Shown: positions 1 to 9,175 of the stretch, piece by piece | How the letters are laid out: the number at the start of each line of letters is the position of its first letter | Position numbering within the stretch: position 1 is the first letter of the stretch | NCBI GenBank assembly: GCA_016191165.1 | Contig: JACPPF010000124.1 | Span: 1-64,000 of the forward strand | DNA from: Planctomycetota bacterium | GTDB lineage: Bacteria > Planctomycetota > Planctomycetia > Gemmatales > Gemmataceae | Direction: 5' to 3' | DNA length: 64,000 bases | Notes under the pieces: model-generated | Told to the model about the DNA's origin: nothing | Database searches by the model: none | Seen by the model: only the letters and a program-made list of their open reading frames with translations | Program-made: the position numbers and the translations under genes

Positions 1-41
1 CCGGCGGCTCGCTGTGACCCTCACTTGAACCAGGCCGGCTT
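1..41. repeat. Truncated copy of large palindromic repeat
   Basis: The window opens inside one end of the repeat seen whole at 486-628: arm end CCGGCGGCTCGCTGTGACCC followed by the flank CACTTGAACCAGGCCGG. It is in inverted orientation relative to the copy at 486-628. The rest lies outside the window. Confidence 0.75.
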
Positions 42-97
42 TGCTTAGAGTTGTTGGTTTGACAATGCTTCAGAGCGGTTGTGCAAAGCCGGGAGCC

Positions 98-158
98 CTG
101 TCAAAATGGCAGGCTTTGGCAGGATGTTCCGCGCGGAACATCCTGTCAAATTGGCAGG
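98..158. promoter_or_regulatory. Operator-like palindrome between two near-identical half-dyads
   Basis: A perfect 24-nt palindrome (121-144; half site AGGATGTTCCGC) lies between CTGTCAAAATGGCAGG (98-113) and CTGTCAAATTGGCAGG (143-158), which match at 15 of 16 bases. Each flank is itself a dyad of the form CTGnCAnnnTGnCAG. The arrangement looks like a regulator binding region, but the nearest clear gene on the + strand starts 900 nt away and the left neighbour is outside the window. It could also be another dispersed palindrome. Confidence 0.35.
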
Positions 159-205
159 GATCGTGGGACTGCGCAAGGCTGGCGTTCCAGGTTCGGGTCT
201 TGTCG

Positions 206-309
206 GCTGAGATACCCCCCGCGCCCGGTGAGAAGTCCTCAAAAAAAATGCGGCAAGCTGTGCCTGTGCAAGGGGTTGTGACGAGGATGGGACTTTTCAC
301 ATACACCGC
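206..309. repeat. 73-nt structured element, copy A
   Basis: Arms GTGAGAAGTCC (228-238) and GGACTTTTCAC (290-300) pair over 11 positions with one G-U wobble and enclose an A-tract. The flanks GAGATACCC (210-218) and the ACACCGC after the second arm are shared with copy B at 56008-56109. Both copies are exactly 73 nt arm to arm, while the interior sequence differs. It may be a small MITE-like element or a structured RNA. Confidence 0.6.
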
Positions 310-485
310 ATCAACGCCGAGGCGGCGCAGGCGTGGCCGGTGTGCTTGGCGGGAATCCAGGGAAAGAACCATAGGCGGGGTACGGCCAGTTGGGTGGAAA
401 CCCTGGAAACGTAGGAGCACCCGAAAGCATTTGATTCGGCACAGCCTATTGCATTTGCGGAGGCACGAAAAAAGGTGCAAATTGG

Positions 486-628
486 GCCTGGTTCAAGTGA
501 GGGTCACAGCGAGCCGCCGGGCTTGTCCCGGCGGAGCATTCCGATTCGCCTTGGTTCACCGCCGGGACAAGCCCGGCGGCTCGCTGATTGTTTGTTACCC
601 TAAAATCGATTGATTTGAACCAAGCCGG
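486..628. repeat. Large palindromic repeat, complete copy
   Basis: Perfect 26-bp inverted arms (509-534 and 559-584; core GCCGCCGGGCTTGTCCCGGC) are flanked by conserved tails GTTCAAGTGAGGGTCACA and TTGTTTGTTACCCTAAAATC. The same unit occurs inverted at 28446-28592 and truncated at 1-41. No coding frame is needed to explain it. Confidence 0.85.
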
Positions 629-903
629 AAAGCAAGAAGACAGAAAGGACGCCGATTTGACTTTTCCTGCCTTCATGCTTTCCTTATTTTGACTTTGGCT
701 TGGAGTTCTTGTGCAACGCCACTTTGACAACTTCAGCGCCGCGGTGGGCCAACAAATGGTCCGCCCCTTCGCTGGCACTCAGGCTCGGGCGGCTGGCGCG
801 CGTACCGCGACTTTTATTGGAATGTTTCCGCATTTTTTCTTTGGCAATCCCGCTGGCTGGATTTATACTGCACGCACTCGAGATTGCCACAATTGTTACG
901 AGC

Positions 904-953
904 CGCGACCGTCAGGGCGGGGACAAGCCCAACGCTCCCTGACGGTCGTGGCG
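904..953. repeat. Intergenic hairpin upstream of the TIR gene
   Basis: CGCGACCGTCAGGG (904-917) pairs with CCCTGACGGTCGTG (937-950), with one mismatch-tolerant position, around a 19-nt loop. It lies about 105 nt before the TIR gene start. It resembles the other dispersed palindromes rather than a terminator, since no T-run follows. Confidence 0.7.
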
Positions 954-1057
954 CGTGAATGAGGTTGTGTCATTTCGTGGCGCGTGCAGATTATGAAGAA
1001 CGTTCGCGCTCGTATCCAAGCATTCCTTGCCGTCCTACGCCCAGGGATTATGTCGTC

Positions 1058-2497
1058 ATGGCTTTCGTCAACGGTTTTGATTGCGATGTCTTCGTCAGCT
1101 ATGCCACCGCCAACAATCAGGAGATTGCCCCGGGCAAGCCTGGCTGGGTGACTTCTTTTCGCGATGTCCTCAAGAAACTGCTTGACGAGGGGCTCGACCG
1201 CCGCAATGCGAGCGAAGTGTGGATGGACTACAAGCTTCGCGGCAACGAGCCTTTTGACGAGCAGTTGCGCGAAACGGTATCCAAGAGCGCCGTGCTGCTG
1301 ATTGTGTTGTCGGACGCCTACCTCGCTTCGCCGTGGTGCCGAAAGGAACTTGAGATTTTCCTGGAGACCACGCACAACGGGGTAAGCCGATCGGGCTGCA
1401 TTTTCCTGGTTCACTACGAGCCGGTGTTGATTGACCGCTGGCCGGGCGGCCTGCGCGGGCTTTCCAACGAGAAGTACCGTTTTTTCCAGCAGGAGCGCGA
1501 CGGCGCGCCGTCCAGGCCGCTGGGCTTTCCGATTCCGAATCCCGAGAACCCGGCTCATCAGGGCTATTACGATCGCCTGCTTGATTTGCGCAGCGAACTT
1601 TCACAGCACCTGGAAAAAATGGGCAAGCCGCCGGCGCCGAAGGCGGCGTCGGTCCCGACCGCGTCGACGCCTGACGTGGCGCTCGCGCCGTGCGTTTATC
1701 TTGCCGAGGTGGCCGGCGATACGCTCTACGAGCAGCGGCGCCTGGCGCGAAGCCATCTCGAACAGGTCGGCCTGCAGGTCCTGCCCACCAAGACCTATGC
1801 CCGGGCGCCGGAGGAATACGCCCGGGAACTGGATCGCGATCTGGCGGGATGCCCGCTATTCGTGCAGATGCTGGGGCGATTTCCCTCCGGATACGAGAAG
1901 CTGCAACACGAGCGCGCCGTGGCGGGAACGAAGGAAATCCTGCGCTGGCGCAGCCGGGATCTAGTGCTGGACGATGTGCCCGACCCGGAGCACCGCAAGC
2001 TGCTTGATGGCGTGGACGTGAAGGTCATGGACTTCGACGAACTGAAACGCACGATCGTCGAGCGCATGCGCATTCTGTCCATCAAGCCGGCCCCGGCCAT
2101 GGACGGCGAGCGCTTCGTGCTCATCAACGCGGTTCATGAGGACTCGACCGTCGCCGATGAGATCACGCGGCAGCTGGAAAGCTGGCAGGTGGGTTATGAC
2201 GTTGTCAACGGCGACGTGCCGTTGCGCGATCTGGCGGACGCCAACGTCTACGACGCCTTGCTGGTGATCTACGGCCAATGTCCGCATGAATGGGTGAGAC
2301 AGCAGTTGATGAAATGCCGGGAGATTTTGCTGTCGCGCAAGACGCGGGCGCCGGCGTGTGCGGTTTACATTGGCCCGCCCGACGGCAAGGAGCCGCTGCG
2401 TTGTCGGCCGCCCCGGGTCTCGGTGATCGATCGGCACGAGGCTTCGCAGCTTCAAGCATTCATCAACAAACTTTCGGCGGCGGGGGTGGCACCATGA
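1058..2497 (+). CDS. TIR-domain effector with two further TIR-like folds
   Basis: A 479-residue soluble protein. Residues 8-130 form a TIR domain: DVFVSYA strand at 10-16, a WMDYKLRG segment, the VLLIVLSDAYLASPWC segment and WCRKE with Glu97 in the position of the catalytic glutamate of NAD-cleaving TIR proteins. Residues about 210-330 (VYLAEVAGDTLYEQRR... PLFVQMLG) and 355-450 (FVLINAVHEDS... DALLVIYG) look like two more flavodoxin/TIR-like folds without the glutamate motif. I chose ATG 1058 over an in-frame ATG at 959 because the domain starts immediately after it. Its stop overlaps the start of the nSTAND gene (ATGA), so the two are translationally coupled. I infer an NAD-depleting effector switched on by the nSTAND sensor; other TIR products such as cyclic nucleotides are possible. 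Confidence 0.85.
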   Translation: MAFVNGFDCDVFVSYATANNQEIAPGKPGWVTSFRDVLKKLLDEGLDRRNASEVWMDYKLRGNEPFDEQLRETVSKSAVLLIVLSDAYLASPWCRKELEIFLETTHNGVSRSGCIFLVHYEPVLIDRWPGGLRGLSNEKYRFFQQERDGAPSRPLGFPIPNPENPAHQGYYDRLLDLRSELSQHLEKMGKPPAPKAASVPTASTPDVALAPCVYLAEVAGDTLYEQRRLARSHLEQVGLQVLPTKTYARAPEEYARELDRDLAGCPLFVQMLGRFPSGYEKLQHERAVAGTKEILRWRSRDLVLDDVPDPEHRKLLDGVDVKVMDFDELKRTIVERMRILSIKPAPAMDGERFVLINAVHEDSTVADEITRQLESWQVGYDVVNGDVPLRDLADANVYDALLVIYGQCPHEWVRQQLMKCREILLSRKTRAPACAVYIGPPDGKEPLRCRPPRVSVIDRHEASQLQAFINKLSAAGVAP

Positions 2498-5400
2498 GCG
2501 ATGCCAGTGGTGCCGCGACCTGCCCGTATCCTGGCCTACGGCCATTCCGGCAGGACGAATCGGCGATTTTCTTCGGCCGCGGCGAGCAGGTGGCGGACAT
2601 GCTGCCGAAGCTGGAGGAGCATCGTTTTCTGGCTGTGGTCGGTGCGAGCGGCTGTGGGAAGTCGTCGATGGTCCGCGCCGGTCTGCTTCCCGCGCTGGCG
2701 CAGGGCTTTCTGGCCACGGCTGAGGAGGGCGACCCGTGGTACATGATCGTCGCCCGACCGGGGGACGCACCGCTGCGCAACCTGGCGCAAGAACTCGTCC
2801 GCGTCCTGCGGCCGGAGACACCGAAGGCGGAGGAGGCCCTCCAGATCGCTCTGGTGTACGCCGCGCTGCGTCGCGGGCCGAGAAGTCTGTCGCAGTTGGT
2901 TCACGACTCCCATCTGCCGGGCAACGCTCATGTTCTCGTGCTGATCGACCAGTTTGAAGAGTTGTTCCGATTTCAGCAACCGGTTGCGGAGGCGGCTCCT
3001 TCGCCGGCCGCGCCTGATGAGAATACCGGGGAGGGGGACGGCCCCGATTTCGCGGCTGGCGCGCTGGCGGTCGTCGGGCGCCGCGCGAACGCCAGGCCGC
3101 AGCCGGCGGCTCCCCGTGCCGAAGCGGCCGAGTTTGTCGCCCTGTTGCTAGCCACGGCGGCGCAGAGCAAGCGGCCGATCTACGTCGTCATTACGATGCG
3201 TTCGGACTTCATGGGGGATTGCGATGCCTTCCACGGGCTGCCCGAGGCGATCAGCAACAGCCAATACCTGACACCACGACTGACGCGCGATCAAGCCCAC
3301 GACGCCATTGTCGAACCCGCGCGCCTGGTGCAGGGTCAAATCGAACCGGGGCTGGTCAACCGCATTCTCAACGAGATCGGCAACAACCCGGATGAGCTGC
3401 CTCTCATGCAACACTGCCTGATGCGCCTGTGGCATCGCGCCCGCCCGGAGGAGAAGCCGGCCGGGAATGGCAAAGGCGCAGCAAGGCTGCTTCGTTTGGC
3501 CGATTATGAAAGCCTGGGCGGGCTCGAAAGGGCGCTCCACCAGCACGGCGAGGAAATCTACCAATCCCTCACGCCGCGCCAGTGCGAAATCACGCGCGTC
3601 CTGTTTCAATCGTTGAGCGAGCGCGATACCAGGCAGGCGCGTTCCGGCGGACGCGACATCCGCCGACCTGCAACGCTCGGCACGGTCGCGGATGTGGCCG
3701 GCGTTCCCTGGGAGGAAGTTCGCACCGTCGTGGAGATCTTTCGGCAGCCCGGCGTCAACTTCCTCGCGCTATCGCCCAAACAAGAACTCACACGAAACAC
3801 ATTACTCGACATCAGCCACGAAAGCCTGCTGCGGCGCTGGACGCGCATGCGGCACTGGGTGGAAGCCGAGGCCAAGTCGGCCGAGATTTACCAGCGGCTA
3901 TGCGAGCGCGCCTGGTCCTGGGCCGCGGCCGAGCGCGATGAGGACGAGGTTTTGCCTCGCCTGCAACTGGCCAATACGCTCGACTGGAAGGAGAAAAACA
4001 ACCCGACCAGGGCCTGGGCGCAGCGCTATGGCGGACGGGCGAACGATCCCGAAGGCCAGACCTTCGACCTCGCCATGGAGTACCTCGAAGCGAGCAAGCA
4101 GCGCTCCCGGATTGAAGAAGACCGCAAGAAACAGAAGCTGAAATTGAAATACCTGGGATGGGGGCTAGGAACGGCAGTCATCCTGCTGGTCTTCGCCTCG
4201 ATTTCTTTGGTCATGGCCATCCGCAGCCGGCAGGAAGCCAGGCGGAGTGCCAAGGAAGCCCGGGACAATCTCGTCAAGGCGAAAAAAAGCCAGGGCGAGG
4301 CCGACGTGAACGCCAAGATCGCCCGCGCGAAAGTTGAACAAGCGCAGGATGTCATACGCAAGGCCAACGTCCTGCGGCTCGTGGAGGCATCGGGCGAGGC
4401 ATTGCGGACGGGAAAGTACATCAACGGCGTCTTGTTCGCGACCGAAGCGGCCAAGATGGCACAGGGGCAGATGGCGGAAGCAAACCCGGAATGGGCGGAG
4501 TTGAAAGCCATTGCCGAGCGGACGCTGCGAGAGGCCCTAGCCAGCCTGGGCGGGCGCGGGTTCCACGCCGACGTCGGCGACGTTTCAACCCTCGCGATCC
4601 AGGACCACCAGAAGAACGGAAAGTTTGAGTTGCGCTGGCTGGCGGCGGCCGGCGCCAACGGGAAGATTGCCCTGTGGGACTTCGCCGATCGGCCCGCACC
4701 GTCCATTGGCTGGCTGGCCCAGCTTGCCTTTCCAAAATATCGAGAACTTTCGTTCGGATTCGGCCCCCTGGTCCATCAACTTGTGTTAACCAGGAACGAT
4801 CGCCTCATCGTTTTCAGTTCGGATCCGGTTCCAGCTGGCTTCAGCGCGGGCCTTTCGTTGTCGCGGCGCCACCATGTCACGATCTTCGAGTTGACCGACC
4901 TCGATCGCACTCCGCGCGTCTTCGCCGGGCTGGCCAACTTCCATGCCAGCCCCGAAGGACGCTGGCTGGCACTCGACGACGGCGCCAGCAAGTTCAAGTT
5001 CCTCCACCTCGGAACGGACGTGGCCCAGGTGGCCGAGTATGACTTGGACCTTCCCCCTTCCCGAGCAGGCCTTCGCTTTGCCAGCTTCGCGCCGGAAAAT
5101 GCCTGGTTCGCCCGCATCGACGCAAAGGGCGAAGCGTTTCTTTTTGACCTGCGCGATCCGACTCGACCGCCGGTAACCACGCGTCTTGATAGCGACCCCA
5201 AGAAAAGCAAGGCCACGGCAGCCTACGCCCCGGCGCGGAGCGTCGCTTTCTCCAAAACCGGGAATCGCCTGGTCGTCTTCCTCGACCCGGGCGTGGCCAG
5301 AGTTTGGAGCCAGACCAAAGGCGGGTGGACACCGGTAGCCGCGGAAATCGATCTCGCCGAGGGATTGAAAATCCCCTCGCCGCGCGAACTTCTCGTCACG

Positions 5401-8292
5401 CCAGACGGTTCGGCTGCCATGCTCATCCCCCGCGCGCTGGCGCCGCGGTATCCTTTCGGCGGCAAGCCGGGCGATCCGCTTGCCGCGGGCGGGCCGGGCT
5501 ATTTCTTCGACATCCATGACACCCGCTGGCCCCGGGCGATTTCGCTGCCCGATTGCCGCGATGTCCTGGGTTACCAGCCCATTCATTTCAGTCGCGGCAA
5601 TCAGATCGTGATGGCGCAAGATCGTTTTGGCAATCGCATCAGCTGGGACATGCGGAACCCAAGCGCCTTGCCGCGGCGGATTCCCAACGCGCCCGGCAAC
5701 CTGACGCTTCTTCCGTTCGGGCGACGTTTCTTGACCACGGACGCCAGCCTGGTGCGACTCTGGCAGATGGGCGGAGGAGCGAACGACCTGGGCGCCGCTG
5801 CCAGTAACGCCGCGGGCTCCAATGTCCCCGCGCCATTGACGCTGCTGGGTGTACCGCCCTTGATGAAAGCCATCGCCCTCAGTCGAGAAGGCCGGTGGTT
5901 CGCGACCGGCGGACAGAACGGCATGATCCGGGTGTGGAATATGAATCCACTCAGCATTAGCACCGAGCCGTTCGTCTACTGGAACCCCTCGCCGGCGCGA
6001 CACCTGCTGTTCACGCCCGACAAACGCCAGCTGGTCGCCCTGTTGCCCGACGAAGGGCTGCGCATTCGCTCCCTCGATTCCCTTGCGGTCCATCGGTTCG
6101 CTGGCCAGGGAGCACACTTGATGAATAGCAGTGAGGGGAACTGGCTTCTGGGCGTCCGGCCCGGTTCGGGAAGTTGCGAACTCTGGGACCTGCAGAAGGA
6201 CGCGCCAAAAAGGATTGCCACCCTCGATGTGGGCAAGGGGATGGTGGTTGGCGTTCACGTTGACAAGGCCAACCAATGGCTGGCCCTTCAGGTCGAGCAA
6301 GGCCAGAACGGCGCCGGCGCGACGTTGTTCTGGCGTATTACCAAACTGCGGCAAATCCCGGAGGTGGATCAGCCAAAACCGTCGGCGCCTGATGCCAAAG
6401 GCTCCGGAGTTCCATTGGCGTTCTTGCCCGCGGAGAATCAGCTTCTCGCCCAGGACAAGAACGGCCGCCTGGCGGTTTGGACGCTGGGGGAGGAGGAACT
6501 CGCGACCCGCCTGCTCGCGACGCCGATCGAGGGCGACGCCCTGGTCACGCCGGATGGAAGCCGGTTGATTGCCAACAAGGCGGCTCCTGAAAATGCGGCG
6601 GCCAATCACCTCGACGTTTTTCCGATCGCCAAACTGCTGGCCGACACCAAGAAGGTGGTCCCCGTGCGATGCCAGGCCAAGACGCCGTGGAATCGGTTTT
6701 TTGTTTCCAGCAATGGCAAGGTAGTTTGTGTCGTCAACAAGAAAGACGAAACGGAATTCGTCCGCTACTTTCTTCTCGGGGGCCCCAACACCCTGATTCA
6801 ACCGTTTTCCTTCATCCGCAACCCCAGCGAGGTCGCGGATGCGGAAAAAATCGAGTTGAAGCAACAAAGTCTCGATCAGCGCTGGGTCCTCACCAGGAGA
6901 AACCAAACCGGGAATCGAGAATGGCGGCTCTGGGACCTCAACGAACCTACCGAGGTCGGTAATTACCTGACACCGGCCTGGACGCGCAACCTCGATTCCG
7001 CTTCGTTCACAACCGACTCACGCTGGCTGGTCGCCGCCGGCGACGGGAAAGTGCAGGCGATCGAGCTGAGCCAGGCGCGCGACGCGGACAAGGCCGGTAC
7101 CTCCTACAACTTCCCGGCCAAGGTCATTCGCCTGACCGCCATGAGCCCGGATAAACGCTGGCTGGCGGTCGTGGACAGCGATCATACGACCTGGATCTGG
7201 GACCGGAACCAAAACGCCGACCAAAAACCGATCCATCTGCCCAGATTTCCCATCTCCTTTGTCCCGGGCGAAATGACCTGGGGCGCCGATGGCAAATCGA
7301 TTTATACCCTCGGAACCTACACGGGCACCCGGGGCGCGGCCGAAGGGGCCAACCCGGATCGCTTGCACCGATACGACGTGCTGTGCCTGGCGCGGGTTCA
7401 GTTCGACGACCTGGCCAGCAAGGCCCGGGATGCGGTCGGCGCCAATCTGACCCGGCACGACTGGGACGCGGTCGGCCTGCTCGATCCCGTGTCGCTGGTC
7501 AAGCCCATGCCCTACCAAAAAACCTTTGATCCTCTGCCCATTCCGCAAGCCGCCGCCAAGGCCGGGTTTATGACGTTGAAGGCCCTTCAGGGGATCGGTC
7601 AACCCGGCTGGCTGGACATTCAGAAAAACGTCGCAGGGGTCCTCTCCGAAAAATCCGCGCGGTATGGCGTCAAACCCATGGACGCGTTCAAGGTCCACCT
7701 GGAAGCGGGCAAGATCTACCTGTTCGAGATGAACAGCGTCAAACCTCGCGATCCGGATTGCTACCTCGTCTTGCTTGGGCCGGACTCCAAGGAGATCAAA
7801 ACCTACGACGATGACAGCGGCGGCGATCTCAACGCTCGCATCTATTATCCATGCACCGCCTCCGGCACATACACCCTGATTGCGACGACCTACACCCAGA
7901 GCGCCAAGGGCGCCTACAGACTAAAAGTAAGCGTTCGAAAAAAGCTTCCCGAGGCCGCGACCCTCGAGTTGGTCGGCGCTACGGGATTTGGCGGGCGCAA
8001 AGGCCGAATATCCAAGGAAAGCCAGGCGACCGGACTCGGACCGGGACTTGTCTACCGGGTCAACCTTGGCGGGGGGAAACGCTGTCAGATCGACCTGACC
8101 AGCGCCGACTTTGCCTGCGCCCTTCATCTGGAAGACGATGACGGCAAGCTTCTTGCCGCCACGTCCGCCCAGGTCAACGGCGTCGCCCGTTTGATTTTCA
8201 CCAACGAAAAACAGACGGCCTATCGCGTCCTGGTGATCGCCACATCCGGTGCGTTGCCCGGCGACTTCACGCTGACGGTGCAGGCGCGCTGA
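2494..8292 (+). CDS. Membrane nSTAND1 ATPase with WD40 repeats and PPC domains
   Basis: A 1,932-residue multidomain sensor. Residues 11-160 show an nSTAND1 NTPase: the CPYPGLRPF entry, FFGRG, Walker A GASGCGKSS (50-58) and Walker B LVLIDQFEELFR (about 148-159). Helical STAND subdomains run to about 530. One transmembrane helix sits at about 552-576, followed by a coiled coil to about 640, then many WD40-like blades to about 1650. The tail (about 1729-1932) resembles two pre-peptidase C-terminal (PPC) beta domains, usual in exported proteins. If the helix is real, ATPase and propeller lie on opposite sides of the membrane. The start at 2494 is fixed by the 4-nt overlap with the TIR stop. STAND proteins oligomerise on ligand binding; here the likely output partner is the upstream TIR protein. 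The trigger is unknown. Confidence 0.85.
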   Translation: MSDASGAATCPYPGLRPFRQDESAIFFGRGEQVADMLPKLEEHRFLAVVGASGCGKSSMVRAGLLPALAQGFLATAEEGDPWYMIVARPGDAPLRNLAQELVRVLRPETPKAEEALQIALVYAALRRGPRSLSQLVHDSHLPGNAHVLVLIDQFEELFRFQQPVAEAAPSPAAPDENTGEGDGPDFAAGALAVVGRRANARPQPAAPRAEAAEFVALLLATAAQSKRPIYVVITMRSDFMGDCDAFHGLPEAISNSQYLTPRLTRDQAHDAIVEPARLVQGQIEPGLVNRILNEIGNNPDELPLMQHCLMRLWHRARPEEKPAGNGKGAARLLRLADYESLGGLERALHQHGEEIYQSLTPRQCEITRVLFQSLSERDTRQARSGGRDIRRPATLGTVADVAGVPWEEVRTVVEIFRQPGVNFLALSPKQELTRNTLLDISHESLLRRWTRMRHWVEAEAKSAEIYQRLCERAWSWAAAERDEDEVLPRLQLANTLDWKEKNNPTRAWAQRYGGRANDPEGQTFDLAMEYLEASKQRSRIEEDRKKQKLKLKYLGWGLGTAVILLVFASISLVMAIRSRQEARRSAKEARDNLVKAKKSQGEADVNAKIARAKVEQAQDVIRKANVLRLVEASGEALRTGKYINGVLFATEAAKMAQGQMAEANPEWAELKAIAERTLREALASLGGRGFHADVGDVSTLAIQDHQKNGKFELRWLAAAGANGKIALWDFADRPAPSIGWLAQLAFPKYRELSFGFGPLVHQLVLTRNDRLIVFSSDPVPAGFSAGLSLSRRHHVTIFELTDLDRTPRVFAGLANFHASPEGRWLALDDGASKFKFLHLGTDVAQVAEYDLDLPPSRAGLRFASFAPENAWFARIDAKGEAFLFDLRDPTRPPVTTRLDSDPKKSKATAAYAPARSVAFSKTGNRLVVFLDPGVARVWSQTKGGWTPVAAEIDLAEGLKIPSPRELLVTPDGSAAMLIPRALAPRYPFGGKPGDPLAAGGPGYFFDIHDTRWPRAISLPDCRDVLGYQPIHFSRGNQIVMAQDRFGNRISWDMRNPSALPRRIPNAPGNLTLLPFGRRFLTTDASLVRLWQMGGGANDLGAAASNAAGSNVPAPLTLLGVPPLMKAIALSREGRWFATGGQNGMIRVWNMNPLSISTEPFVYWNPSPARHLLFTPDKRQLVALLPDEGLRIRSLDSLAVHRFAGQGAHLMNSSEGNWLLGVRPGSGSCELWDLQKDAPKRIATLDVGKGMVVGVHVDKANQWLALQVEQGQNGAGATLFWRITKLRQIPEVDQPKPSAPDAKGSGVPLAFLPAENQLLAQDKNGRLAVWTLGEEELATRLLATPIEGDALVTPDGSRLIANKAAPENAAANHLDVFPIAKLLADTKKVVPVRCQAKTPWNRFFVSSNGKVVCVVNKKDETEFVRYFLLGGPNTLIQPFSFIRNPSEVADAEKIELKQQSLDQRWVLTRRNQTGNREWRLWDLNEPTEVGNYLTPAWTRNLDSASFTTDSRWLVAAGDGKVQAIELSQARDADKAGTSYNFPAKVIRLTAMSPDKRWLAVVDSDHTTWIWDRNQNADQKPIHLPRFPISFVPGEMTWGADGKSIYTLGTYTGTRGAAEGANPDRLHRYDVLCLARVQFDDLASKARDAVGANLTRHDWDAVGLLDPVSLVKPMPYQKTFDPLPIPQAAAKAGFMTLKALQGIGQPGWLDIQKNVAGVLSEKSARYGVKPMDAFKVHLEAGKIYLFEMNSVKPRDPDCYLVLLGPDSKEIKTYDDDSGGDLNARIYYPCTASGTYTLIATTYTQSAKGAYRLKVSVRKKLPEAATLELVGATGFGGRKGRISKESQATGLGPGLVYRVNLGGGKRCQIDLTSADFACALHLEDDDGKLLAATSAQVNGVARLIFTNEKQTAYRVLVIATSGALPGDFTLTVQAR

Positions 8293-8366
8293 CGCATGAA
8301 CTCGAATGCGATTTGCCTTGACCAATCCCGCTGGTTCGTACACCATAACAGGAGCGAGACCGGCCC

Positions 8367-8837
8367 GTGGAACTTGCTTTCGACGAACGCAACCTGCTGA
8401 TTCCCTGCGTCCACGACGTGACGCTGGAAGGCGTGAAGGAAAAGTTCGGCTCGTTCCAGAAGTCCGACCGTCGGCCCACGCTGTTTGCCAAACTCGTCGA
8501 GTATCTCGATGCCGTCAAGCGCGCCGGCATCGGCGCCAGCGTGATCGTGGATGGCAGCTTCGTCATGGGGGGTGTGGATGAGCCGGGGGATATTGATCTC
8601 CTTTTGGTGCTGCCTCCGGATTGGGACGACGCGGCAGAGTTGAACCCTTACCAGTACAATGTGGTCTCGGGCAGCTCGGTCAGAAAAACTCACGGCTTTG
8701 ACATTCTTGTCGTGAAGTCGGGCTCGATTCGCGAGAAAGAGCTGAGCGACTATTTCCAGAAAGTACGGCCGAAGTGGTGCCAGAAATTCGGCTGGCCTGC
8801 GGATACGCGGAAGGGCATTCTGAAGGTAACGCCATGA
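8367..8837 (+). CDS. Nucleotidyltransferase-like protein (DUF6932-like)
   Basis: 156 residues with a GTG start preceded by AGGAG at 8350. The segment VDGSFVMGGVDEPGDIDLLL (62-81) has the GS...DxD layout of the minimal nucleotidyltransferase fold (Gly63-Ser64, Asp75, Asp77), as in MNT and AbiEii toxins. It resembles the DUF6932 family. The gene follows the nSTAND gene by 74 nt and overlaps the next gene by ATGA, so it may belong to the TIR/nSTAND operon or form its own two-gene module. A toxin role is inference from fold and gene pairing; the substrate is unknown. Confidence 0.6.
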   Translation: MELAFDERNLLIPCVHDVTLEGVKEKFGSFQKSDRRPTLFAKLVEYLDAVKRAGIGASVIVDGSFVMGGVDEPGDIDLLLVLPPDWDDAAELNPYQYNVVSGSSVRKTHGFDILVVKSGSIREKELSDYFQKVRPKWCQKFGWPADTRKGILKVTP

Positions 8838-9088
8838 TTCGAACCGAAGAAGAACTGATGGTTGAACAAGAGGCCCTTGGAAATATCGAACGCGCCCTCG
8901 AATCCTTGCGCGCCGACGTTGAGCCAAAAAACCCACGCAATTTTGCGGTCTATGCGGAAGCATACCTCGACCAGATCAACATGTTGAAGGCCGAGATCGA
9001 TGAATATCTGACATGGCGAAAGTTACAGTCGTCGAATTCATGCGCGCCCCAATCGACGCCGAACCAGCAGCCGACGAGAGTGGCTTGA
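8834..9088 (+). CDS. Small helical partner of the nucleotidyltransferase-like protein
   Basis: An 84-residue protein, mostly predicted helix, with the conserved-looking core PKNPRNFAVYAEAYLDQINM. Its ATG overlaps the stop of the nucleotidyltransferase-like gene by four bases, which sets the start. Size, charge and coupling suit an antitoxin or regulatory subunit, but no DNA-binding motif is visible. Unrecognised beyond resemblance to small proteins seen next to toxin-like genes. Confidence 0.55.
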   Translation: MIRTEEELMVEQEALGNIERALESLRADVEPKNPRNFAVYAEAYLDQINMLKAEIDEYLTWRKLQSSNSCAPQSTPNQQPTRVA

Positions 9089-9175
9089 TCCAACGGTGCC
9101 CGCGCGAATTCCGCAATCGACGGTGTGGCGTCTCGGGTTGATGAAGGTCCGTTGTAACAACGAGGAAACGCTAAC

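Larger units (their letters stand above)
1..1057. other. Gene-free, repeat-rich region
   Basis: No reading frame here looks like a protein; the open frames overlap palindromes and have no family resemblance. It contains a fragment of a large palindromic repeat (1-41), an operator-like palindrome (98-158), a 73-nt structured element (228-300), a complete large palindromic repeat (486-628) and a further hairpin (904-953). I see nothing recognisable in 629-903. Confidence 0.6.

Noticed and set aside
107-122. Possible sigma-54 promoter (TGGCAGG...TTGGCAGG)
   Set aside because: The spacing between the GG and GC elements is one base short and no gene follows at the right distance.
41-613. Open frame of 190 codons at the start of the window
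   Set aside because: It runs through two palindromic repeats, has no family resemblance and is opposed by equally long frames on the other strand.
4786-6906. 706-codon frame antisense to the nSTAND gene
   Set aside because: Shadow of a well supported WD40 region.
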